Part shown: in pieces, positions 35,437 to 46,877 of the stretch
How the letters are laid out: the number at the start of each line of letters is the position of its first letter
How positions within the stretch are numbered: position 1 is the stretch's first letter
Assembly (NCBI RefSeq): GCF_000413475.1
Contig: NZ_ATFK01000006.1
Location: 1-64,000, forward strand
Length of the DNA: 64,000 nt
Reading direction: 5' to 3'
DNA from: Streptococcus intermedius SK54 = ATCC 27335
Lineage (GTDB): Bacteria; Bacillota; Bacilli; Lactobacillales; Streptococcaceae
Made by a program: the position numbers and the translations under genes
The notes under the pieces: model-generated
What the model saw: the letters and a program-made list of their open reading frames with translations, nothing else
Database searches by the model: none
What the model was told of the DNA's origin: nothing

Positions 35437-35976
35437 ATGAGAATTTTACTAATAAATGGTTATCAAAAACATGATTTCTGTAAAGGAGAATTAAATTTTA
35501 GTTTGTATAACATTATGTTGGAAAATTTACGACACAAACATGATGTTCAATTATCGTCAGTTGAGGACTACAATGTAATAGACGAAAGAAATAAATTTTT
35601 GTGGGCAGATTTGATTATTTTTCAATTTCCTATTTATTGGTTTAATGTACCAGGGAAGTTAAAATTATATATGGATAAAGTTTTTGAATATGGTCAATTT
35701 TATTCGTTTGCAGATATTTATGGTCAAGGTGGTTTGATGAAAGAGAAGGAGTATATCTTATCCACAACTTGGAATGCACCAGAAGAAGCATTTAACAATT
35801 CAACTGCATTTTTTAATGGGAAAGATGTGGATGATATTTTGATTTCATTTCATAAAACTATGGAATTTTGTGGCTTAAAGAAAAGAAAAACACTATCTTT
35901 TCATAATGTTGTAAAAAATCCTCAATTTGAACTTTACAAACAGACAGTGGAAGATTATATTTCAAAAGAATTGTAA
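35437..35976 (+). CDS. Flavodoxin-fold NAD(P)H oxidoreductase (MdaB/KefF family)
   Basis: A 179-residue protein with the family segment FPIYWFNVPGKLKLYMDKVFEYG (about 67-89) and a GGLMKEKEYILSTTWNAP flavin-contact region. Such FMN or FAD enzymes reduce quinones and similar electrophiles. AGGAGG precedes ATG with good spacing. A GTG-initiated TIM-like gene follows 12 bp later, so the two are probably co-transcribed. Confidence 0.85.
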   Translation: MRILLINGYQKHDFCKGELNFSLYNIMLENLRHKHDVQLSSVEDYNVIDERNKFLWADLIIFQFPIYWFNVPGKLKLYMDKVFEYGQFYSFADIYGQGGLMKEKEYILSTTWNAPEEAFNNSTAFFNGKDVDDILISFHKTMEFCGLKKRKTLSFHNVVKNPQFELYKQTVEDYISKEL

Positions 35977-35988
35977 AGGAATAATAAA

Positions 35989-36678
35989 GTGTTAGTTGTG
36001 TTTAATTTAAAAAATCAGATGTCTATTGAGCAACAGTTAGAATTATTAGAGAAGTTCAATAAACCAATAAGCAAGCAGCATCAATTGATTATAGCTCCTA
36101 TTATACCAGATTATGATAAATATCATTTTGATATTGCAGTTCAAAATTTGTCAATGAAGGGAAAGAATGTAGGAGATTTATCACCTCAACATTTAAAACA
36201 TTACAACATAAATTATGCTTTTGTAGGTCATCTAGAAAGGCAAAAATATTTAAATGAGACAGTAAGAATTATTCGTTCAAAGATTGACAATGCTTTACAG
36301 ACAGAGATTACTCCTATTATTTGTGTAGGAAATAATGAAAATCCTATTTTTGAATGTGCAACATATTTAGACGGTTTAAACCTTCAAGATAATCATATTA
36401 TCATAGCTTATGAAATGTTAAGTGCAACATTAAAAGGAGAAAAGGATTATTCATTTACCAAAGTCGAAGAAAATTTTCAAGATTTAAAAAACTATTTGGA
36501 TAATTTAAGTGTAAAGTTTAGATTTACATATCAGTTGATTTTTGGTGGCGGTGTAAATTGTGAAGATGTTGAACAGATTTTAACTATTGGATTTGATGGT
36601 ATTCTTATTGGAGATAGAATTGGTAGTTTAGTTGAAACATATCAATATTTAGTAAAAGATAGTTTTGCATTGACATAA
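35989..36678 (+). CDS. Divergent triosephosphate isomerase paralogue
   Basis: A 229-residue TIM-barrel protein clearly related to triosephosphate isomerase but divergent. Family landmarks in order: N6 and K8 (NLK, for the usual NWK), AVQNLSMKGKNVGDLSP (usual AQN...GE.S), GHLERQ at 80-85 (usual GHSERR), IICVGN, AYEMLSATLKG at 141-150 (usual AYEPVWAIGTG) and FGGGVN at 185-190 (usual YGGSV). The catalytic Lys8, His81 and Glu142 equivalents are kept, while Ser after His and the phosphate-loop Ser are lost and the loop-6 lid is changed. Start GTG at 35989 is supported by AAAGGA 8 bp upstream. It sits between an oxidoreductase and galE. The substrate is unknown. Confidence 0.75.
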   Translation: MLVVFNLKNQMSIEQQLELLEKFNKPISKQHQLIIAPIIPDYDKYHFDIAVQNLSMKGKNVGDLSPQHLKHYNINYAFVGHLERQKYLNETVRIIRSKIDNALQTEITPIICVGNNENPIFECATYLDGLNLQDNHIIIAYEMLSATLKGEKDYSFTKVEENFQDLKNYLDNLSVKFRFTYQLIFGGGVNCEDVEQILTIGFDGILIGDRIGSLVETYQYLVKDSFALT

Positions 36679-36695
36679 AAATCGAGGAGAAAATA

Positions 36696-37691
36696 ATGAA
36701 ATCAATTTTAGTGACAGGAGGAGCTGGATATATTGGCTCACACACTGTCAAAGCACTTTTAGATATTGATTACGATGTGCATGTTTTAGATAATTTAGTA
36801 ACAGGTTCAAGAGAGGCTGTAGATAAAAGAGCACATTTTAAACAACTTGATGTTTATGATGAAGTTGCTTTAAAAGATTATTTAGAAAATCACCCAATAG
36901 ATGCTGTTTTACATTGTGCAGGTGAAATTGTTGTTAGCGAAAGTGTTGAGAATCCAAGTAAATATTTTGCTGCAAATGTGGCAGGAATGAATCATGTGTT
37001 AAAAGTATTATCAGAAGTAGGGATTGATAAAATTATATTTTCTTCTACAGCTTCAGTTTATGGTAACAATTGTATAGATAAACTCGCAAATGAAGATACA
37101 TTATTAAATCCGATAAATCCTTATGCTGAGACAAAATTGATGGGAGAACGCATGATTTATTGGATGGCCAATCGCTATAATTGGAAATATGTCATTTTTC
37201 GATATTTTAATGTTGCAGGTGCTGCTATGGATGCTTCAAATGGTTTAAGAGTTAAAAATCCGACACATATTATCCCTAATATTAATAAAACAGCTCTTGG
37301 ACAAAATGATAGTTTAAAAATTTTTGGAGATGATTATGAAACACGAGATGGTTCATGTGTTCGAGACTATATTCATGTTTTAGATTTAGCACAAGCACAT
37401 GTAAAGGGATTTGATTATTTGTTTACAGATTCGTCAACTTCACAGATTTTCAATCTAGGAACTGAACATGGTTACACTGTCAAGGAGATATACAATACTG
37501 CAGAACAAATTTTATATCAAAAAATCCCTTATGAAATTGTAGCACGTCGTGCTGGAGACCCAGCAAGTGTATTAGCAAACGCCTCCAAAGCAAAAGAATT
37601 TCTAAATTGGCAAGCATTTTATTCTTTGAAAGATATTATTTTATCTGATTATAATTGGCGTATGAAGGCAGGAAATTCACTTGTCGACTAA
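36696..37691 (+). CDS. galE: UDP-glucose 4-epimerase
   Basis: Interconverts UDP-glucose and UDP-galactose in the Leloir pathway and supplies UDP-galactose for surface polysaccharides. The 331-residue SDR enzyme has the NAD motif GGAGYIGSH (7-15), the catalytic SSTASVYG region and YxxxK (YAETK) near 145. Length is normal. GAGGAG precedes ATG. It follows the TIM-like gene by 17 bp. No other Leloir genes are nearby, so it probably serves polysaccharide synthesis. Confidence 0.94.
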   Translation: MKSILVTGGAGYIGSHTVKALLDIDYDVHVLDNLVTGSREAVDKRAHFKQLDVYDEVALKDYLENHPIDAVLHCAGEIVVSESVENPSKYFAANVAGMNHVLKVLSEVGIDKIIFSSTASVYGNNCIDKLANEDTLLNPINPYAETKLMGERMIYWMANRYNWKYVIFRYFNVAGAAMDASNGLRVKNPTHIIPNINKTALGQNDSLKIFGDDYETRDGSCVRDYIHVLDLAQAHVKGFDYLFTDSSTSQIFNLGTEHGYTVKEIYNTAEQILYQKIPYEIVARRAGDPASVLANASKAKEFLNWQAFYSLKDIILSDYNWRMKAGNSLVD

Positions 37692-37772
37692 TTTTAAGAA
37701 GTGACAAAATAGCCCCTACACTTTTTTCTTGAAAATGGTATAATATTATCAAGAAAATTCAAGGAGAATGTG

Positions 37773-38798
37773 ATGTCAAAACCTATTATTTTAACAGGAG
37801 ATCGCCCAACAGGAAAGTTACATATTGGTCATTATGTAGGAAGTTTGCGAAATCGTGTTTTATTACAAGATAAAGGGGAATATGAATTATTTGTATTTTT
37901 AGCTGATCAACAAGCTTTGACGGATCACGCTAAGGATCCTAAGACAATTGTAGAGTCAATTGGGAATGTGGCATTAGACTATTTAGCTGTTGGCTTAGAT
38001 CCTGAAAAGACAACTATTTTTATTCAAAGTCAAATCCCAGAGTTGTCAGAACTGTCAATGTATTATATGAATCTGGTATCACTAGCTCGTTTAGAACGTA
38101 ACCCAACTGTCAAGTCAGAGATTGCTCAAAAAGCATTTGGTGAAAGTATTCCGACTGGTTTTTTAGTTTATCCAATTGCACAAGCAGCAGATATCACTGC
38201 TTTTAAAGCGAATTATGTTCCAGTAGGTAATGATCAAAAACCAATGATTGAACAGACTCGTGAAATTGTCCGTTCTTTTAATCATACTTATGGTTGTGAT
38301 GTCTTGGTAGAACCTAAGGGACTTTATCCTCAAAATGAAGCAGCAGGGCGTTTGCCAGGGCTTGACGGCAATGCAAAAATGTCGAAATCTTTAAATAATG
38401 GTATTTATTTATCTGATGATATGGATACTCTACAAAAGAAAGTGATGAGCATGTATACAGATCCTGACCATATCAAGATTGAAGATCCTGGTAAAATTGA
38501 CGGTAATATGGTTTTTCATTATTTAGATGTATTTGGTCGTCCAGAAGATATGCGAGAAATTACAATAATGAAAGAACACTATCAACAAGGTGGACTGGGA
38601 GACGTGAAAACAAAACGCTATTTATTAGAAATTTTAGAGCGTGAATTAGGTCCAATTCGTGAACGTCGTGTTGAATTTTCAAAAGATATGGGAGAAGTCT
38701 ATACCATGTTACAAAAAGGTAGTGATAGAGCACGGCAAGTGGCTAGTCAAACACTTTTTGAGGTAAAGTCTGCTATGGGGATTAACTATTTTCAATAA
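37773..38798 (+). CDS. trpS: Tryptophanyl-tRNA synthetase
   Basis: Class I aminoacyl-tRNA synthetase that charges tRNA-Trp. The 341-residue protein has [18 protein letters not shown] (HIGH motif) near the N-terminus and KMSKS in [11 protein letters not shown] (near 195-205). ATG at 37773 is chosen because AAGGAG lies 6 bp upstream; the alternative is a GTG one codon earlier. A hairpin terminator follows at 38807-38834. Confidence 0.97.
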   Translation: MSKPIILTGDRPTGKLHIGHYVGSLRNRVLLQDKGEYELFVFLADQQALTDHAKDPKTIVESIGNVALDYLAVGLDPEKTTIFIQSQIPELSELSMYYMNLVSLARLERNPTVKSEIAQKAFGESIPTGFLVYPIAQAADITAFKANYVPVGNDQKPMIEQTREIVRSFNHTYGCDVLVEPKGLYPQNEAAGRLPGLDGNAKMSKSLNNGIYLSDDMDTLQKKVMSMYTDPDHIKIEDPGKIDGNMVFHYLDVFGRPEDMREITIMKEHYQQGGLGDVKTKRYLLEILERELGPIRERRVEFSKDMGEVYTMLQKGSDRARQVASQTLFEVKSAMGINYFQ

Positions 38799-38806
38799 AA
38801 ATAAGC

Positions 38807-38834
38807 AAAACTATCACCTAACGTGATGGTTTTT
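38807..38834 (+). terminator. Terminator after trpS
   Basis: CTATCAC and GTGATGG form a 7-bp stem (one G-U pair) with flanking A-run and T5, between trpS and guaB. Confidence 0.7.
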
Positions 38835-38857
38835 ACTTTTTATAAAATAGAGATTGA

Positions 38858-40417
<1,560 letters not shown>

Positions 40418-41257
40418 ATTATAAGAAAACTGCACTCCAAAAGTTGGAAACAACATCTAAGAATTGGGGTGTTTTCTTATAAAATTAATTGATGCTGCTA
40501 AAAGATGGATTTATAAACTGAAATAAGACAGAATTTCACATAGTCAGTGACACTATGTGGAGCTCTCTAACCTGAAATATATGATACAAGTTGTGCAACT
40601 TGCTTGCATATCTCAATTACTGGTATCAGTGAAACAACTGCTATATCTATTATTGGGGGGAGATAAGGCGACATTTGTTGTGTTTAATCTGCTGATCAAA
40701 ATAAGGCTTTTATCAATATTGACTTACAACACTATGAATTTGGAGATTTGATGGTCAAGGAACGCATTTCGAAATACTGTTAGAAGGATTTTAAGTGCAT
40801 TTATAACACTGTTTCTGCTAGTTATAGCAATCTCTGTCATATCGCAGATTTCCATAAGAACTGAAAAAGATAGTTACCAGGCACTTCAACACGACTACAT
40901 ACAATCATTTCCATGTATCGTTTTAGCAGTATGACATATTACGCAGAATAAGTTTTACGATTACGATTTGATACAAAATCTTATGTATGTTCATTCTAAC
41001 ACCTTATTCATGAAATAAGGTGTTGTTTTTTGTGTGCTTTGGGTCTATCATAGTAAGAAAAAAGACAAGGGCTCTAGATTTACCATTGTCTCAAAAATAA
41101 TTTTTATTGAAAATATTGGTATTAACAAATGGTAGAAAAGGACTTAGTCCTATCCACAACAGAGCTAAACCCTTCCAATAATTATTTGTCAAACTATACA
41201 GAGTACAGAGTTTTTATAACGAGATTGACATCCTTGTAAACTATAACAACAGTTACT
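40418..41257. pseudogene. Decayed non-coding region between guaB and recF
   Basis: No intact gene is seen over 840 bp. At 40421-40480 an imperfect hairpin (ATAAGAAAAC ... GTTTTCTTAT) may end guaB; it contains TGCACTCCAAAAGTTGGAAA, which resembles the ends of IS3-family elements. At about 40766-40936 one frame encodes a membrane-like segment (TVRRILSAFITLFLLVIAIS) followed by RTEKDSYQALQHDYIQSFP and then a stop; a neighbouring frame upstream ends in MVKERISKYC. This pattern suggests a frameshifted remnant of a membrane protein, perhaps an ABC-type permease. A strong terminator follows at 40998-41024. A small open frame at 40557-40751 has no recognisable features and is not called. Confidence 0.4.
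40998..41030 (+). terminator. Terminator at the end of the decayed region
   Basis: Perfect 11-bp stem AACACCTTATT / AATAAGGTGTT, 5-nt loop, followed by GTTTTTT. It is oriented with the plus strand and has no intact gene in front of it, consistent with being left over from a lost gene. Confidence 0.8.
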
Positions 41258-42355
41258 TTACACTTGATTTTCCATAAAATGTCCATCATGAATTGAGAAA
41301 ATTTTAATATCAGAAGGCAAATGTTTCAGATGTTCTAAAGTTGTTGTTGTGATAAATGTTTGTATATTTTGAGAGATAGTTTCAAGCAAATTCAATTGAC
41401 GATTGTTGTCAAGTTCGCTCATAACATCGTCAAGTAGAAGAATTGGTTTTTCTTTGGTCACAGTTTCCATAAGTTCAATCTCTGCCAACTTAAGAGATAG
41501 GACCATACTTCGATGTTGTCCTTGACTACCAAAAGTGGCATTCATGTTATTAATATAAAAAGCGATATCATCTCGATGGGGACCAATTCCAGTATTTTTT
41601 TTAAATAAATCTCTACTACGGCTTTGTCTTAATGCAATTTGGAAAGATTCTTTCAATTTATTGGGATCTGAAAGTGGAATAGAAGAGCAATACTTAATGG
41701 TTAAGTTTTCTAAATTACTTGAAAGCTCTAAATGTTTTTGTTGACCAAAGTGTTCTAGTTTTTTGAGAAACTCTGTCCGATGTTGTATAACACGGCAACC
41801 AAACTCTACTAGCTGATCATCCAAGACAGTTAAAAAAGTCTCATCTATTTTTGGGGCTGCCTTTAGATAAGCATTTCGTTGTTTTAAAACATGATGATAT
41901 TGTGATAAATCAGATAAATAGATTGGTTTAATTTGCCCTAATTCTATGTCGATAAATTTCCGTCTAAGAGCTGGTGTCCCTTTAATCAGTTGTAAATCTT
42001 CTGGAGCAAATAGAACAACATTCATATTTCCAACATAATCGGATAATTTACTTTGTTTTAAATGATTAACCTTTGTAGTTCTTCCTTTAGGGGTCAAGTC
42101 AATTTCTAAAGAGATATTCCCAGTTTCTTTGGCAAGTTGTCCAGAAATTTTTAAAGAATCGTTAGAAAAATAAATTAAATCTTTATCTGAACGAGTTCGA
42201 TGACTTCGTGTCAACGCAAGAAAATAGATAGCTTCTAAAATATTTGTTTTTCCTTGAGCGTTTTCCCCTAAAAAAATATTGAGACCAGGGTGAAAATCTA
42301 TTTCAGTTAATTTATAATTGCGAAAATATTGAATTTGTAAGTTTTTTAACCACAT
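41258..42355 (-). CDS. recF: DNA replication and repair protein RecF
   Basis: SMC-like ATPase that helps RecOR load RecA at gaps. The 365-residue protein has the Walker [10 protein letters not shown] at about 30-38, the family [13 protein letters not shown] start and a C-terminal signature plus [11 protein letters not shown]alker B. It follows the S4-domain gene by one base. In many Firmicutes the S4-recF pair sits next to dnaN; in streptococci it is relocated near guaB as here. Confidence 0.96.
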   Translation of the reverse strand: MWLKNLQIQYFRNYKLTEIDFHPGLNIFLGENAQGKTNILEAIYFLALTRSHRTRSDKDLIYFSNDSLKISGQLAKETGNISLEIDLTPKGRTTKVNHLKQSKLSDYVGNMNVVLFAPEDLQLIKGTPALRRKFIDIELGQIKPIYLSDLSQYHHVLKQRNAYLKAAPKIDETFLTVLDDQLVEFGCRVIQHRTEFLKKLEHFGQQKHLELSSNLENLTIKYCSSIPLSDPNKLKESFQIALRQSRSRDLFKKNTGIGPHRDDIAFYINNMNATFGSQGQHRSMVLSLKLAEIELMETVTKEKPILLLDDVMSELDNNRQLNLLETISQNIQTFITTTTLEHLKHLPSDIKIFSIHDGHFMENQV

Positions 42356-42356
42356 A

Positions 42357-42737
42357 TTAAAGACCTGGAAAGCGAATTAGAGCTTTTTTCTCATATTTAT
42401 TGGCTTTTAGTTTGGCTGTTGTTGACTTGGCTTTTTTGATATCTTTGTTCATTTCTTTTACAAGAGAGGCAACTCGCTTTTTTTCTAAAAGCTCCTTATC
42501 GTGTTCAGCTCGTTCTTCTTGATTTGGTACAGTCAGAAGTATTTCTAATTTTTGATTTGGAAGAGTAATGATGTCACCAATACGAATTTTTTTTCCGCGT
42601 CGAGTTTCTAGTTCTCCATTAAAATAAACTTTATTTTTTTGAAGAAAACTTTTAATAGCACCACCACTTTGAATGATTCCAACTTCTTTTAGTAACGCTT
42701 GTAGAGTAATATACTCATCAAATAATTTGTATTTCAT
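42357..42737 (-). CDS. yaaA: S4-domain protein YaaA
   Basis: A 126-residue RNA-binding-like protein with an S4 motif ([43 protein letters not shown]) and a basic C-terminal tail specific to streptococci. It is translationally linked to recF. The partner relationship with RecF is conserved but its function is unknown. Confidence 0.85.
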   Translation of the reverse strand: MKYKLFDEYITLQALLKEVGIIQSGGAIKSFLQKNKVYFNGELETRRGKKIRIGDIITLPNQKLEILLTVPNQEERAEHDKELLEKKRVASLVKEMNKDIKKAKSTTAKLKANKYEKKALIRFPGL

Positions 42738-42811
42738 AATTTACCTCAATCTTTGTCATTATATCATAATTGAAAGAAAAGATGATATTAAAATAATTAA
42801 ATTATATTTTG

Positions 42812-42826
42812 AAGAAAACGTTTTAA
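42812..42826. promoter_or_regulatory. cre-like palindrome upstream of M16 genes
   Basis: AAGAAAACGTTTTAA resembles the cre consensus and is symmetrical about CG. It lies in the divergent spacer, roughly 85 bp before the first M16 gene. Function is uncertain. Confidence 0.35.
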
Positions 42827-42912
42827 GTTAAAAAGAGTAATGCTTGAATGAGAAATTGGCCACTGTTTCGTGATATAATAGAAGTCAGTATTAAAAGAAT
42901 ATGAGGAACGCT

Positions 42913-44160
42913 ATGGAGCTAGTTTCTGGAGTAGATCTCCATTTTATACCATCCAAAAAATTTAAAACCAATCGAATAAAGATGAGATTTTCAGCTCCAA
43001 TGTCTGTGAATACGATTGCAGGGCGTGTACTGTTGGCAAATATGCTTGAAACAGCCAATGAAATTTATCCCACGCCACAAATTTTTCGTGAGCGATTAGC
43101 AAATCTTTATGGTGCAAACTTTTCAACAAGGTTATCACGAAGAGGGTTAACTCATTATGTAGACTTAGATGTCTCTTTTGTTAGTGACACATTTTTAAGT
43201 CGTAAAAATACATTAACAGGAGAGATACTTGATTTTTTGAAAGATAGCTTGTTAAAACCTTTAGTAGATGGCAAATCTTTTAATCAGGTTATTTTTGAAG
43301 TTGAAAAGAAGAATATACTCAATGATTTAAGGGCTGAAATTGAAGATCACTTTTATTATGCCCATCAAAAATTGAATAAATTATTTTATACAAAACCGGA
43401 GATGCAGATTCCTTCTTTTGCTACATTAGATCTTGTAAAAAAAGAAACGTCAGAAAGTAGTTTTGCCATTTTTCAAAAAATGCTTCAAAATGACAAGATT
43501 GATATATTTTTTATAGGTGAATTTAATGAGATTGAAGTCTGTGAGCATTTGAAAAGTTTTGCTTTACAACCTCGTCAACTTATTTTACAACCACAATATC
43601 ATCAAGAATTTTCTAGTATTTTAAAAGAAGGTTTGGAACGAAATGATGCTCATCAATCCATAATTGAATTAGGCTATCATTTTTCAATTCAATATGGAGA
43701 TAAATATCATATCCCTCTGATTATATTGAATGGACTTTTAGGTGGTTTTGCTCATTCAAAATTATTTGTAAATGTTCGCGAAAAAGAAAGCTTAGCTTAT
43801 ACAATTTCTAGCACTATTGATATTTTTTCAGGTATGATGCGTATCTATGCTGGAATTGATAAAACAAATCGAACCAAAACAGTAAGTCTCATTTATAGAC
43901 AAATTGGAGATTTAAAAAAGGGTCGCTTTACAGATGAAGATTTAAATCAGACTAAAAAAATGCTACGAAATACTATTCTTTGTTCCTTAGATAAGCAAAA
44001 TACATTGATGGAACGAGCTTATATGGCATCTGTTTTTCAGACAAAATTTATGCCAATTGATATTTTGTTAAATACTTTAGATGCAGTTAGTCGAGAAGAT
44101 ATTATTGTTGTTGCAAGACAACTTAGTTTACAGGCAGTTTATTTTATGGAAGGAAATTAA
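42913..44160 (+). CDS. yfmF: M16-family protein, YfmF-like (non-catalytic)
   Basis: A 415-residue member of the pitrilysin-like M16 family. It lacks the zinc motif HxxEH where the partner has it, so it is presumably the inactive half of a heterodimer with the next gene. Start at ATG 42913 is preferred because GAGGAACGCT immediately precedes it; an ATG four codons earlier lacks a ribosome-binding site. NCBI annotation uses the EF-P modification-associated names YfmF and YfmH for such pairs, as I recall; that role is not visible from the sequence here. Confidence 0.82.
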   Translation: MELVSGVDLHFIPSKKFKTNRIKMRFSAPMSVNTIAGRVLLANMLETANEIYPTPQIFRERLANLYGANFSTRLSRRGLTHYVDLDVSFVSDTFLSRKNTLTGEILDFLKDSLLKPLVDGKSFNQVIFEVEKKNILNDLRAEIEDHFYYAHQKLNKLFYTKPEMQIPSFATLDLVKKETSESSFAIFQKMLQNDKIDIFFIGEFNEIEVCEHLKSFALQPRQLILQPQYHQEFSSILKEGLERNDAHQSIIELGYHFSIQYGDKYHIPLIILNGLLGGFAHSKLFVNVREKESLAYTISSTIDIFSGMMRIYAGIDKTNRTKTVSLIYRQIGDLKKGRFTDEDLNQTKKMLRNTILCSLDKQNTLMERAYMASVFQTKFMPIDILLNTLDAVSREDIIVVARQLSLQAVYFMEGN

Positions 44161-45455
44161 TGCAACCTTTAAAAATAGAGAGGAAGGATTATCCTGCAGT
44201 TAGAGAGGTAGTCTATCAATCTACTTTACAAAATGGTCTAAGAGTATTTTTTTTACCTAAACAAGAATTTAATGAAGTCTATGGGATTATGACTGTAAAT
44301 TTTGGGTCAATTGATACTCGTTTTATTCCGCATGGCGCTAATCAAGTTGTTCAATATCCTGCAGGAGTTGCTCATTTTTTAGAACATAAATTATTTGAAG
44401 ATGAACATGGTCAAGATATTTTACAACAATTTGTTGAATTAGGTGCAGAGGGCAACGCTTTTACAAGTTTTACTAAGACTAGCTATCTTTTTTCAGCGAC
44501 AGATAATGTGTTAGAAAGTGTGAGTTTGTTGCAAAGTTTACTAGGAAATGCGTATTTTACAGAAGAATCTGTTCAACGTGAACAAGAAATTATCCAGCAA
44601 GAAATTGATATGTATAAGGATAATCCAGATTATTGTTTGTACTTTCACACTTTAGCAAACCTTTATCCAGATACTCCGTTGGCAGAAGATATTGCAGGAA
44701 GCATTGAATCAGTTACAGAAATAACAGTTGAAGATTTGGATAAAAATTTTGAAAGTTTTTATTGTCCATCTAATATGAGCTTACTGTTGATTGGCGATTT
44801 TGACTTAGAAAAGACCATTACTGTTATTCAAGAGCAGCAGGAATGTTTAGAGTCTTTTGCTAAACAAGATTTTATTCCACGCTTTCCACTTACATTAAAT
44901 CCCGTTATTTCTACAGGAAGTGTGCGAATGGAAGTGGCGAGTTCTAAACTCGCAATTGGATTACGTGGGAATCAATCCTTAGTAGGAATTAATTTATTTC
45001 GTTATAAGATTAGCCTAAAGCTGCTGTTTGCAATGATGTTTGGTTGGACATCTAAAAGATTTCAATCACTTTATGAACTTGGAAAAATCGATAACTCACT
45101 ATCATTAGAAGTTGAGGTTGAAAAAGATTTTCACTTTGTGATGCTGACGATGGATACTAGTGAACCAGTTGCTCTCTCTCACCAATTTCGTTCGGTAATT
45201 TGGAATTTTGAAAACGATCCTGATGTGACAGAAGAACATCTTGATACCATAAAAAGTGAAATGTTTGGTGATTTTTTGCATGGGCTTAATTCATTAGAAT
45301 ATATTGCAACTCAATATGAAACTTTTGTAGAGGGTGAGAATTTATTTGATTTACCCAAAATATTACAGACAATCAGTTTAGTCGACATAGTAGAAATAGG
45401 GCATCATTTTATTGATTCTTGTGAAATGGTTGACTTTACTATTTTTCCAAAATGA
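44160..45455 (+). CDS. yfmH: M16-family zinc protease, YfmH-like
   Basis: A 431-residue M16 peptidase with the inverted zinc motif HFLEH (near residue 77) and a downstream glutamate region EIIQQEID that would complete the metal site. It overlaps the end of the upstream M16 gene by one base, so the two are co-translated. It precedes rodZ and pgsA, a linkage kept across streptococci and Bacillus (ymfF-ymfH-ymfM-pgsA). Confidence 0.88.
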   Translation: MQPLKIERKDYPAVREVVYQSTLQNGLRVFFLPKQEFNEVYGIMTVNFGSIDTRFIPHGANQVVQYPAGVAHFLEHKLFEDEHGQDILQQFVELGAEGNAFTSFTKTSYLFSATDNVLESVSLLQSLLGNAYFTEESVQREQEIIQQEIDMYKDNPDYCLYFHTLANLYPDTPLAEDIAGSIESVTEITVEDLDKNFESFYCPSNMSLLLIGDFDLEKTITVIQEQQECLESFAKQDFIPRFPLTLNPVISTGSVRMEVASSKLAIGLRGNQSLVGINLFRYKISLKLLFAMMFGWTSKRFQSLYELGKIDNSLSLEVEVEKDFHFVMLTMDTSEPVALSHQFRSVIWNFENDPDVTEEHLDTIKSEMFGDFLHGLNSLEYIATQYETFVEGENLFDLPKILQTISLVDIVEIGHHFIDSCEMVDFTIFPK

Positions 45456-45513
45456 TTTCATGTTTTAGCGAAATTTGGTAAAATAGTGTTTAATAGAAAG
45501 AAGGCTAGAGCGT

Positions 45514-46326
45514 ATGAGAAAAAAAACAATTGGTGAAGTCCTAAGATTAGCTCGTATCAATCAAGGGATGAACTTAGAAGATTTACAAAAGAAAACAGAT
45601 ATTCAGTTAGAGTTACTGGAAGCTATGGAAGCTGATGATTTTGATCGTCTCCCTAGTCCTTTTTATGCTCGTTCTTTTCTAAGAAAATATGCTTGGGCTG
45701 TTGATTTAGATGAACGGATTATTCTTGATGCTTATGAAGAAGGGAGTATGATTGCTTATGATGAAGTAGATGTTAATGAGGAAGAGAATTTTAGAAGTCG
45801 AAGAACAAGAAAACAGCGAACTTCTTTTTTACCATTGTTCTATTTGACTATTTTAGCACTAGCTATTCTATCGTTTGTTAGTTATTATGTTTGGACATAT
45901 GTTCAACACAATTCATTACAAACAACCCCTTCGTCAAGTTATAGTATTGTAAATAAACAGACAACTAATTCTTCTAGTTCGTCTACTTCTAGTGAATCAT
46001 CTAGTAGTTCAAAAACAAATTTGATTGTATCTGGAAATGGTGATAAATTGACAGCGACGTTGACAGGTGTTGCAAACCCTGTCAACTTAAAATTATCTGT
46101 TAGTGGTACAAGCAGTTGGGTAAGTGTTACAGGTACAGACTTGGAAGGTGGGGTTACATTAAGCCCTGAAAAAGAAACTGTGTCAACTGTCATTTCTCCT
46201 GGAACCACTTCAACAATTACTCTTGGTGTGGTGAAAGGTGTAACCATTACAATTGATAATCAACAAATTGATACATCAGGCTTGACAAGCTTGACTGGTA
46301 CGATTACACTTATAGTAAAATATTAA
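45514..46326 (+). CDS. rodZ: Cell-shape protein RodZ
   Basis: A 270-residue bitopic membrane protein of the elongation machinery. It has an N-terminal helix-turn-helix of Xre type (about 5-70: IGEVLRLARINQGMNLEDLQKKTDI), a basic stretch, a transmembrane helix (about 106-130), a Ser/Thr-rich linker (about 140-168) and an extracellular DUF4115 domain. Corresponds to ymfM of Bacillus. It is followed 10 bp later by pgsA. Confidence 0.9.
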   Translation: MRKKTIGEVLRLARINQGMNLEDLQKKTDIQLELLEAMEADDFDRLPSPFYARSFLRKYAWAVDLDERIILDAYEEGSMIAYDEVDVNEEENFRSRRTRKQRTSFLPLFYLTILALAILSFVSYYVWTYVQHNSLQTTPSSSYSIVNKQTTNSSSSSTSSESSSSSKTNLIVSGNGDKLTATLTGVANPVNLKLSVSGTSSWVSVTGTDLEGGVTLSPEKETVSTVISPGTTSTITLGVVKGVTITIDNQQIDTSGLTSLTGTITLIVKY

Positions 46327-46336
46327 GGAAATAAAA

Positions 46337-46876
46337 ATGAAAAAAGAAAATATTCCCAATGCTTTAACTTTGTTACGGATTGCTTTGATTCCGATTTTTA
46401 TTTTAGTATTGTCCTTAGGTCATTCTATTAGAATGCATGTCTTTGCAGCAGTTATTTTTGCAGTAGCTAGTATTACAGATTACTTGGATGGCTATTTAGC
46501 TCGTAAATGGAATGTTGTAACGAACTTCGGGAAATTTGCTGATCCAATGGCAGATAAGTTATTAGTAATGTCGGCTTTTATTATGTTGATTGAAATGAAT
46601 ATGGCACCTGCTTGGGTTGTTGCAGTTATCATTTGCCGAGAGTTAGCTGTTACAGGTTTGCGATTATTATTGGTTGAAACGGGGGGGACAGTCTTAGCTG
46701 CAGCTATGCCGGGAAAAATTAAAACATTTACACAGATGTTTTCCATTATTTTTCTGTTACTGCATTGGACATGGCTAGGGCAAATTTTACTATATATTGC
46801 ATTAATTTTTACGATTTATTCCGGTTATGACTATTTCAAAGGAAGTGCCTATCTTTTTAAAGATACATTTAGATAA
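46337..46876 (+). CDS. pgsA: CDP-diacylglycerol-glycerol-3-phosphate phosphatidyltransferase
   Basis: Makes phosphatidylglycerol phosphate, the first step to phosphatidylglycerol. The 179-residue membrane enzyme carries the CDP-alcohol phosphotransferase signature DGYLARKW...FGKFADPMADK (about 51-74) and several transmembrane helices. It is upstream of and nearly fused to the ECF module. Confidence 0.95.
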   Translation: MKKENIPNALTLLRIALIPIFILVLSLGHSIRMHVFAAVIFAVASITDYLDGYLARKWNVVTNFGKFADPMADKLLVMSAFIMLIEMNMAPAWVVAVIICRELAVTGLRLLLVETGGTVLAAAMPGKIKTFTQMFSIIFLLLHWTWLGQILLYIALIFTIYSGYDYFKGSAYLFKDTFR

Positions 46877-46877
46877 T

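Noticed and set aside
40557..40751. 64-codon open frame between guaB and recF
   Set aside because: No ribosome-binding site and no recognisable motif; it falls in a stretch of broken frames.
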